A model generated the notes under the pieces. The model was given only the letters and a program-made list of their open reading frames with translations. It did no database searches and was not told where the DNA came from. DNA of 64,000 bases from Clostridium sp. Marseille-P2415. Lineage in GTDB: Bacteria; Bacillota; Clostridia; Lachnospirales; Lachnospiraceae. A program made the position numbers and the translations under genes. Positions 47,519-55,827 of the stretch are shown one piece after another (positions within the stretch are counted from its first letter, which is position 1; each line of letters begins with the position of its first letter). The DNA lies in NCBI RefSeq assembly GCF_900155545.1, contig NZ_LT732526.1:3583402-3647401 (forward strand), given 5' to 3'.

Positions 47519-48550
47519 ATGGAAAACGAACATCAAACCTGGAATGACTGGGCAACTGAAACTTTTGTTGGAGACAATTATTACTATTACAAAAGAAAAT
47601 GGGAAAATCAGATACCTAACCGATCCTTTACCAGTTGGAACTGGGCCGCCTTTTTCTTTCCTTATTACTGGATGGTTTATAGAAAGATGTATTTTTACGC
47701 TTTTCTTGTCTTCATCTGCAGTCTTTTGACATGTATCATTCCTTTGAGCGGAATCGCTGTCCATACTGTAGTAGGGGTTTATGCAAACTATTTCTATTAT
47801 AATAGAAGCAATTTAATAACAAAAACAGCTTCCCAATATATAAATGAAGAAGCTAAAGCATATTTAAAAAGGCATGGTGGAACAAGCATTGCAGCCCTGA
47901 TTTTATCTATCGTTATTATTATTTCTATTTTTTCCATCGGATTAGCCGGATTGATTCTGTTGGCAGATAATACAAGTGAAACAACTTCCGCTGAAACAAG
48001 GAAATCTTCAGATAAAACAACCTACGAAGTTATTACAAAAGGTGACGAAATAATCTATACAGTTCCAAAAGAATTAATTCAATCAGAATATCCTGACCAG
48101 GATTTACACTTGGAAAACCAATCCAGCGATATGATTTTTTTATCATTTGTATATAATCAAAAGGATTATACCCGGGAAGTGAACGAACAATATTTTATAG
48201 ACGCTACGGTAAAACAGTATCAGGAAGATTACGTACTGACACCTGTCACTGATGAAGATCTTCTCACTCTGGATGAGCAAACCTCGCAAGCTTTATATTC
48301 TGTAGTAGAAGACGGCAGTATTACTTATATGCATATTGCCTGTAAAAAAATAGAAAATTATTACGTTTTATCCGAATCCATTGTTATACCCAGCAAATGG
48401 AAAAAATGCAAAAAACAATTTGCAGAAATTATTTCAAGTGCAAAACCGAACCTACAAGAAGAAAATGCCGAAGTTCCTCTTAAATTTCTTAGAGGAACTT
48501 CGGCTCTTTTTTTATACTTATCTTCTCATCACCTTAAACAGCGCCTGTGA
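47519..48550 (+). CDS. DUF2628 membrane protein whose frame runs through its terminator
   Basis: A 343-codon frame. The N-terminal part fits DUF2628: FVGDNYYYYKRKWE, then SWNWAAFFFPYYWMVYRKMY and two membrane segments, followed by a third segment near residue 130 and an extracellular domain (about 150-320) with no known match. The last 30 codons are abnormal. From about nt 48467 the frame reads across a complete rho-independent terminator and ends in TGA at 48550, inside the convergent ECF gene. A transcript ending at the T run would have no in-frame stop. The natural C terminus may have been near SSAKPN. AAGGAG precedes the ATG. Confidence 0.85.
   Translation: MENEHQTWNDWATETFVGDNYYYYKRKWENQIPNRSFTSWNWAAFFFPYYWMVYRKMYFYAFLVFICSLLTCIIPLSGIAVHTVVGVYANYFYYNRSNLITKTASQYINEEAKAYLKRHGGTSIAALILSIVIIISIFSIGLAGLILLADNTSETTSAETRKSSDKTTYEVITKGDEIIYTVPKELIQSEYPDQDLHLENQSSDMIFLSFVYNQKDYTREVNEQYFIDATVKQYQEDYVLTPVTDEDLLTLDEQTSQALYSVVEDGSITYMHIACKKIENYYVLSESIVIPSKWKKCKKQFAEIISSAKPNLQEENAEVPLKFLRGTSALFLYLSSHHLKQRL
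48467..48513. terminator. Terminator inside the end of the DUF2628 reading frame
   Basis: Fourteen-bp stem GCCGAAGTTCCTCT / AGAGGAACTTCGGC with a ten-nt loop, then TCTTTTTTT. The ECF S gene ends five nt beyond, so it may serve both convergent genes. Confidence 0.88.
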
Positions 48551-49147
48551 AACCGCCACAGTAAGTATTCCCGCTACAATAGCCTCAGGAATTCCATTTA
48601 TGCATATAATGCCTAAAATCACCGAATAAATTCCTTCTGTCAGCCCTTTTGCCGCCTGTCCGTACTCCTTGCCAAAGAAGAAGTAAATCAGATTCATTAC
48701 CAACAAGGTATTGGTTAATGATCCAGCCACACCTGCCGCCGCCAGAGCAATGGTCCTTTTTGCTTTTTTTCCGCTGCATGCTTTTAATACGGCCCGAAAT
48801 ACATAATAAGCTACAATTCCGATTAGAATTCTGGGGACCATACAAATGACCAGACTCCAAAAATTACCGCCGTACTCTCCTACCTTTATAAAAGGAGAAA
48901 ATACAAACGACGTTAGATTTGGCATGTAGGTGCTCTTCCACAAGCTGGTAAGTCCAAATACCATTCCCAAAAATCCCCCATATTTTGGTCCAAGAACGAT
49001 GGCTCCAATTATGACCGGAACGTGGATGGTGGTGGCGTTCATAAATCCCAGGGGAATGTACCCCAAGGGCGTAAACGCCAGAATGATGATAATGGCAACA
49101 AATACGGCTGCCAATACCAGGTTACTGGTTTTGTTCTCAATATTCAT
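48518..49147 (-). CDS. ECF transporter S component, substrate unknown
   Basis: A 209-residue membrane protein with about five or six hydrophobic segments and the ECF S-component pattern LVLAAVFVAIIIILAF near the N terminus, then GFMNATTIHVPVIIGAIVLGPKYGGFLGMVFGLTS. It binds a vitamin or similar small molecule and uses the shared ECF ATPase module encoded elsewhere. Sequence character is nearest to pantothenate-type members, but this is not certain. ATG 49147 follows AGGAGG; the longer frame is rejected. It has a consensus promoter with a palindrome at the start point. Confidence 0.88.
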   Translation of the reverse strand: MNIENKTSNLVLAAVFVAIIIILAFTPLGYIPLGFMNATTIHVPVIIGAIVLGPKYGGFLGMVFGLTSLWKSTYMPNLTSFVFSPFIKVGEYGGNFWSLVICMVPRILIGIVAYYVFRAVLKACSGKKAKRTIALAAAGVAGSLTNTLLVMNLIYFFFGKEYGQAAKGLTEGIYSVILGIICINGIPEAIVAGILTVAVSQALFKVMRR

Positions 49148-49185
49148 TTTTACCTCCTGTGCTACTGTTCTTTTCAATAAGATAC

Positions 49186-49235
49186 AATGCAACTAGTTAC
49201 ATTTGCATTATACATAGGTGATAATTATCCGTCAA
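49186..49235 (-). promoter_or_regulatory. ECF-gene promoter with operator-like palindrome at +1
   Basis: On the - strand TTGACG (49230-49235), 17 nt, TATAAT (49207-49212). An 18-bp near-perfect palindrome AATGCAACTAGTTACATT (49186-49203, 16 of 18 symmetric) covers the predicted transcription start. This is a classic repressor position. The regulator is unknown. Confidence 0.7.
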
Positions 49236-49281
49236 TGGCATGTCCGGAAATTCACCTCCCATTTTGTTAATTTACATAAAG

Positions 49282-49524
49282 TTATCAACATTATGGGGAT
49301 AACTTGTGGAAAACTCTCTGGATATTATCTTGATAACCGCTGATTTGTTCACAGGCATGTCCTTTTAATCCATATAAATCCAATATTTCCAGGATGTGAA
49401 TAAAGTAACTTTTAAAATCCCGTTTTTCTGTGGACAACTCTCTCTCCGGATGATTATCAACACATCATTCACATGCAATACACATCCTCTGCACACACTT
49501 ATCCACAATTTTTTGCTAATCTCA
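49282..49524. other. oriC, part 1: DnaA boxes upstream of dnaA
   Basis: DnaA boxes: TTATCAACA at 49282 and 49454, TTATCCACA (perfect) at 49499, and reverse boxes TGTGAATAA at 49395 and TGTGGACAA at 49429, with a weak TGTGGAAAA at 49305. An AT-rich segment follows the last box (49508-49556), a candidate unwinding element. It fills most of the gene-free 464 nt upstream of dnaA. Confidence 0.88.
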
Positions 49525-49553
49525 TTGAAAATTATTTCAAAATAGTATAGAAT
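49525..49553 (+). promoter_or_regulatory. dnaA promoter
   Basis: TTGAAA (49525-49530), 17 nt, TAGAAT (49548-49553), directly behind the perfect DnaA box, so autoregulation by DnaA is likely. Confidence 0.65.
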
Positions 49554-49611
49554 GAACTGTAGATTGGGCTAATGCGCATATTTGCATTTAAATAGATGTA
49601 GGAGACTTACA

Positions 49612-50988
49612 ATGTTAGAAAAGTTAAAGGAAAAATGGGATGAAATCTTATTGAATTTAAAAGAAGAGCACGAAATAACGGACGTGTCTTTCAAAACTTG
49701 GCTTCTCCCGCTAAAAGTTCATGCCGTAGACGGCGAAAAAGTGATCGTCACGGTTCCGGATGTGGAATTCTTAGGATACATCCGGAAAAAATACGGGTTT
49801 CTTCTAAAGATCACCATAGAAGAAGTGACTGGCTTTGAGTGCAGCGTTGATTTCGTTGTTGAAAATCAGGTTCAAAAAGAGGCCGCCCCGGCTCCTGCAG
49901 GCAATGCCCTTATTACCAATGCAGTCAATTCAGTCAGCCAGTCGGCCATCATAAGCGCCAACTTAAATCCAAAATACACCTTTGATACCTTTGTGGTAGG
50001 TGCAAACAACAACCTGGCCCATGCCGCATCCTTAGCTGTTGCGGAATCTCCGGGTGAAATTTACAACCCTCTTTTCATTTATGGAGGCGTTGGTCTTGGA
50101 AAAACCCACTTGATGCATTCTATCGGCCACTTCATCTTAAAGAACAACCCCGGAGCAAAGGTTCTTTACGTAACCAGTGAGAAATTCACCAACGAGCTGA
50201 TTGACGCGATCCGTAATAAGAACAACTTCTCCCCTACCGAATTCCGTGAGAAGTACCGCAACAATGATGTCCTGTTAATCGACGATATCCAGTTTATCAT
50301 TGGAAAAGAAAGTACACAGGAAGAATTCTTCCACACCTTCAATGCATTATATGAAGCGAAAAAACAGATCATTATTTCCTCCGATAAACCTCCGAAGGAA
50401 ATCGAAACATTGGAAGAACGGCTCCGTTCCCGGTTCGAATGGGGCTTAACGGTGGACATACAGTCCCCTGATTATGAGACCAGGATGGCCATCCTCCGGA
50501 AAAAAGAGGAAATGGAAGGCTATAATATTGATAACGAAGTAATTAAATACATAGCCACTAACATCAAATCCAACATCCGGGAGCTGGAAGGCGCCTTAAC
50601 AAAAATAGTAGCGCTCTCCCGCCTTGACAATAAAGAAATCACCGTGGAGCTGGCTGAAGAAGCTTTAAAGGACATCATCTCTCCCAACGATAAGCGGGAA
50701 ATCACGCCGGAACTCGTCATTCAAGTAGTTGCTGACCATTACGGCCTTACTCCCCTTGATATCTGTTCCCAGAAACGGAATAAAGAAATCGTTTATCCCC
50801 GCCAGATCGTCATGTATCTCTGCCGTGAGATGGTCGGTACCCCCTTACAGATGATTGGAAAATACTTAGGAGGACGGGACCATACCACCATCATCCACGG
50901 AATTGATAAAATCACAGCGGATGTGGACAGGAATGAATCTTTGAATAATACCATTGAGATTCTGAAAAAGAAGATTAATCCACAATAA
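49612..50988 (+). CDS. dnaA: Chromosomal replication initiator DnaA
   Basis: Opens oriC and loads the helicase. The 458 residues have the four usual domains: domain I (1-85), short linker II, an AAA+ domain with Walker A GGVGLGKTHLMHSIG and Walker B LLIDDIQFI, and C-terminal domain IV with LCREMVGTPLQMIGKYLGGRDHTTIIHG, the DnaA-box-binding signature. The frame extends ten codons upstream, but ATG 49612 follows AGGAGA and begins the conserved MLEKLKEKWDE. DnaA-box clusters lie on both sides of the gene. Confidence 0.98.
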   Translation: MLEKLKEKWDEILLNLKEEHEITDVSFKTWLLPLKVHAVDGEKVIVTVPDVEFLGYIRKKYGFLLKITIEEVTGFECSVDFVVENQVQKEAAPAPAGNALITNAVNSVSQSAIISANLNPKYTFDTFVVGANNNLAHAASLAVAESPGEIYNPLFIYGGVGLGKTHLMHSIGHFILKNNPGAKVLYVTSEKFTNELIDAIRNKNNFSPTEFREKYRNNDVLLIDDIQFIIGKESTQEEFFHTFNALYEAKKQIIISSDKPPKEIETLEERLRSRFEWGLTVDIQSPDYETRMAILRKKEEMEGYNIDNEVIKYIATNIKSNIRELEGALTKIVALSRLDNKEITVELAEEALKDIISPNDKREITPELVIQVVADHYGLTPLDICSQKRNKEIVYPRQIVMYLCREMVGTPLQMIGKYLGGRDHTTIIHGIDKITADVDRNESLNNTIEILKKKINPQ

Positions 50989-51012
50989 TGTGTGTATTAG
51001 CTGTTAATTTCC

Positions 51013-51243
51013 TGTGGATAAATGGGGGCCTGGAATCGTTTCTCAGCTGTTTGTGGATAACCTTAAAGTTTTCCTTAGATTCTGTGGACTTTATTCACAT
51101 CGTTATGAACATGGAAAAATCCGCCTTTATAACGGTTATCAGGACTTTTACACAAACCCACAGCCCCTACTACTAATACGACGGAATAAAACTATATTAT
51201 CCATACATTTATTGCAATTTCTAGAGCAAAGGAGTTATCAACA
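51013..51243. other. oriC, part 2: DnaA boxes between dnaA and dnaN
   Basis: Reverse boxes TGTGGATAA at 51013 and 51052 (both perfect), TTATTCACA at 51091, TTATCCATA at 51197 and TTATCAACA at 51235, the last overlapping the dnaN ribosome site region. With part 1 this gives a bipartite origin as in Bacillus subtilis. Confidence 0.85.
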
Positions 51244-51246
51244 ATT

Positions 51247-52368
51247 ATGAAACTGACATTTAAACAGGATGCCATTTTAAACGGCATTAATATTGTATTA
51301 AAGGCAGTTCCCAGTAAAACCACCATGTCCATCCTGGAATGCATCTTTATTGATGCCAGCGGATCCGAGATCAAACTGACTGCCAATGACATGGAGCTTG
51401 GAATTGAGACAAAGGTGGAAGGAACCATCCTGGAAAGAGGCAAGATCGCCCTTGAAGCAAAACTGCTTTCCGAGATCGTCAGGAAGCTCTCCTCTGCAGG
51501 AGATTCCCTTGTTACAATTGAAAGCGATGAGAAATTTACGACAACTATTTCCTGTGAAAACTCTGTATTCCATATTCAGGGCCGGGATGGGGAGGAATTT
51601 GCTTATCTTCCATACATTGAACGGGAGCACTATATCTGCTTATCCCAGTTCTCATTAAAGGAAGTAATCCGTCAGACCATTTTTTCCATTGCTCCCAATG
51701 ACAGCAATAAGATGATGACCGGAGAACTGTTTCAGGTCACCGGAAACCAGCTAAAGGTGGTTTCTCTGGATGGTCACCGTATCTCGATCCGAAATATTGA
51801 ATTAAAAGATACCTATCATGATATAAAAGTCATTGTTCCTGGCAAGACTTTAAACGAGGTAAGCAAGATTCTGGGCGGAGACAATGAAAAGGAAGTGCTT
51901 ATTTTCTTCAGTACCAACCACATTTTATTCGAATTTGACGATACCATTGTTGTTTCGCGCCTGATCGAAGGAGAGTACTTCCGCATTGACCAGATGCTTT
52001 CCAGCGATTATGAAACAAAGATTACGGTGAATAAGAGAGAGCTTTTGGACTGTCTCGACCGGGCGACCATCCTGGTGAGGGAAAACGATAAAAAACCTCT
52101 TATCATGAACATCGAAAATCAGGAAATGCAGCTGAAGATGAATTCCAGCTTTGGCTCCATGAACGCGGAGGTTCCTACCCATAAAACAGGAAGCGATATC
52201 ATGATCGGTTTTAATCCCAAGTTCCTGATCGATGCTTTGAGGATCATTGATGATGAAGAAGTAACCCTATTCATGCTCAACCCTAAATCCCCATGCTTTA
52301 TCCGGGATGAGGAGGAAAAATATATTTACCTGATCCTTCCTGTTAACTTTAATGCAGCAGCGGTTTAA
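51247..52368 (+). CDS. dnaN: DNA polymerase III beta subunit (sliding clamp)
   Basis: The 373-residue clamp that holds the replicative polymerase on DNA. Three repeated domains are evident in the length. Family segments include KAVPSKTTMSILECIFIDA near the start, EFAYLPYIE, GHRISIRNIE and the C-terminal YLILPVNF. AAGGAG lies 12 nt ahead of the ATG, with a DnaA box in between. It is followed by a repeat-rich leader of yaaA. Confidence 0.98.
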   Translation: MKLTFKQDAILNGINIVLKAVPSKTTMSILECIFIDASGSEIKLTANDMELGIETKVEGTILERGKIALEAKLLSEIVRKLSSAGDSLVTIESDEKFTTTISCENSVFHIQGRDGEEFAYLPYIEREHYICLSQFSLKEVIRQTIFSIAPNDSNKMMTGELFQVTGNQLKVVSLDGHRISIRNIELKDTYHDIKVIVPGKTLNEVSKILGGDNEKEVLIFFSTNHILFEFDDTIVVSRLIEGEYFRIDQMLSSDYETKITVNKRELLDCLDRATILVRENDKKPLIMNIENQEMQLKMNSSFGSMNAEVPTHKTGSDIMIGFNPKFLIDALRIIDDEEVTLFMLNPKSPCFIRDEEEKYIYLILPVNFNAAAV

Positions 52369-52385
52369 AATATGTATCAGGTGCC

Positions 52386-52466
52386 GTCCAAAAAGCGTGG
52401 ACAATAGAGAGGAACGCCCTGCGGGCATACCTTTATGTCCAAAAAGCGTGGACAATAGAGAGGAAA
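52386..52466 (+). repeat. 51-nt hairpin/SD repeat element, leader of yaaA
   Basis: One and a half units of a 51-nt repeat. A hairpin GTCCA-N7-TGGAC with AATAGAGAGGAA occurs at 52386-52414 and again at 52437-52465. Between them is CGCCC-TGC-GGGC plus the core ATACCTTTAT. GGGCATA-CCTT-TATGTCC (7 bp with one G-T pair) can form instead of its two neighbours. The last GAGAGGA is the ribosome site of yaaA. Confidence 0.8.
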
Positions 52467-52468
52467 TT

Positions 52469-52708
52469 ATGGAAACCATAGAATTAAGGGATGAATATAT
52501 CAAGCTAGGGCAGGCATTAAAGGCCGCAGGCCTGGTAGAATCCGGCGTTGATGCCAAATATTCTATTGAGGATGGTCTTGTTAAAGTAAACGGCCAGGTG
52601 GAATACCAGAGAGGTAAAAAATTAAGGGCCGGAGATGTTGTCACATTTAAAGGCAATACCGTTAAAATCGAGGACCCCCCTGCCGGGCATACCGTAATAC
52701 CCAAATAG
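52469..52708 (+). CDS. yaaA: S4-domain RNA-binding protein YaaA (YbcJ-like)
   Basis: A 79-residue protein with a single S4 RNA-binding domain: YIKLGQALKAAGLVESG, then VKVNGQVEYQRGKKLRAGDVVTF. Standing between dnaN and recF it is the usual YaaA, whose role is not well defined but which is linked to ribosome or RNA work. The frame continues 39 codons upstream through the repeat element, but ATG 52469 behind GAGAGGA is the real start. The last ten residues (PPAGHTVIPK) are encoded by a degenerate copy of the 51-nt repeat and extend beyond the S4 fold. Confidence 0.93.
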   Translation: METIELRDEYIKLGQALKAAGLVESGVDAKYSIEDGLVKVNGQVEYQRGKKLRAGDVVTFKGNTVKIEDPPAGHTVIPK

Positions 52709-52780
52709 CATGGGCGGGAAAAAGGAACGCCCTGCGGGCATACCTTTATGTCCAAAAAGCATGGACAATAGAGAGGAAAT
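52679..52780 (+). repeat. 51-nt hairpin/SD repeat element, leader of recF and end of yaaA
   Basis: Two units. The first is degenerate and starts inside yaaA: CTGCCGGGCATACCGTAATACCC, wherein CCCA-N7-TGGG (52700-52714) replaces GTCCA/TGGAC with paired changes, followed by GGGAAAAAGGAA. The second (52727-52780) is almost identical to the yaaA leader unit. Equivalent hairpins start exactly 51 nt apart (52699 and 52750). GAGAGGAAAT is the likely ribosome site of recF. Confidence 0.8.
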
Positions 52781-52789
52781 ACACCATCC

Positions 52790-53875
52790 ATGATGATTGA
52801 ATCTATAGAGCTTAAGAATTACCGCAACTATGATGAATTACATATGGATTTTAGTCAGGGAACCAATATACTCTATGGGGACAATGCCCAAGGGAAAACA
52901 AATGTCTTAGAAGCAATCTATGTCTGTGCTACGACGAAATCCCACAGAGGGAGCAAGGATAAGGAAATTATACAGTTTGACAGGGATGAGTCGCATATCA
53001 AGCTAAACGTCAGAAAGAAAGATATTCCATACCGGATTGACATGCATTTGAAGAAGAATAAGGCCAAAGGCGTGGCAGTAAACGGCGTTCCCATAAAGAA
53101 GGCCAGTGAGTTGTTTGGAATCGTCAACGTTGTGTTTTTTTCTCCGGAAGACTTAAATCTCATAAAAAACGGTCCGGCCGAGAGGCGCCGGTTTGTTGAT
53201 TTGGAATTATGTCAACTAAATAAGCTTTATGTCCACTCCCTCGTGCAGTATAACCGGATTGTGACGCAGCGCAACAAACTGTTAAAGGACATGGCATTTA
53301 GGCCGGATTATGAAGAGACCCTGGACATATGGGATATGCAGCTGGTCCAGTATGGAAAGGAAATTATTTATTACCGGAAAGAATTTGTAGAGCAGCTGGG
53401 TGAAATCATTGGAAACATTCACCACAGACTTTCCGCAGAAAAAGAATCTCTGCGCATCTTTTATGAGCCCAATGTGGCGGCGGATGCGTTTGAAGATACA
53501 TTAAGAAGAAGCAGGCAGCAGGATTTAAAGCAAAAGATGACGCTGACCGGCCCGCACCGGGATGATTTAAGTTTCATGATCAATGAGATTGATATCCGGC
53601 GGTTCGGTTCCCAGGGACAGCAGAGAACAGCCGCTTTATCCCTTAAGCTTGCAGAAATAGAACTGGTAAAAAAAGTCGTACATGATTATCCCATCCTTTT
53701 GCTGGATGACGTGTTATCGGAACTGGATAACAGCAGACAGAATCAATTGCTTGCAGGGATCAATCATATACAAACCGTCATTACCTGTACGGGACTGGAG
53801 GATTTTGTTAACAACCGGTTTCATATTGATAAGATATTCCGGGTAATAAGCGGTACCGTAAACAGTGAAAATTAA
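52790..53875 (+). CDS. recF: DNA replication and repair protein RecF
   Basis: SMC-like ATPase that helps load RecA at gaps. The 361 residues show Walker A ILYGDNAQGKTNVLEAIY near residue 35, FFSPEDLNLIKNGPAERRRFVDLE, a signature-type FGSQGQQRTAALSLKLAE, and Walker B PILLLDDVLSELD. Two ATG codons stand side by side (52790, 52793). The distance from GAGAGG to the start is long (about 13 nt), which is unusual and perhaps set by the repeat element. It precedes gyrB by 24 nt. Confidence 0.97.
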   Translation: MMIESIELKNYRNYDELHMDFSQGTNILYGDNAQGKTNVLEAIYVCATTKSHRGSKDKEIIQFDRDESHIKLNVRKKDIPYRIDMHLKKNKAKGVAVNGVPIKKASELFGIVNVVFFSPEDLNLIKNGPAERRRFVDLELCQLNKLYVHSLVQYNRIVTQRNKLLKDMAFRPDYEETLDIWDMQLVQYGKEIIYYRKEFVEQLGEIIGNIHHRLSAEKESLRIFYEPNVAADAFEDTLRRSRQQDLKQKMTLTGPHRDDLSFMINEIDIRRFGSQGQQRTAALSLKLAEIELVKKVVHDYPILLLDDVLSELDNSRQNQLLAGINHIQTVITCTGLEDFVNNRFHIDKIFRVISGTVNSEN

Positions 53876-55813
<1,938 letters not shown>

Positions 55814-55827
55814 TTGGAGGAAATAAA

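Noticed and set aside
52386..52780. CRISPR-like reading of the repeats near yaaA and recF
   Set aside because: Units are adjacent with no unique spacers, differ in compensating ways, and no cas genes are present.
52267..52791. 174-codon - strand frame over dnaN end, yaaA and the repeats
   Set aside because: It is antisense to real genes and repeat units; its repeated peptide is only the translated 51-nt element.
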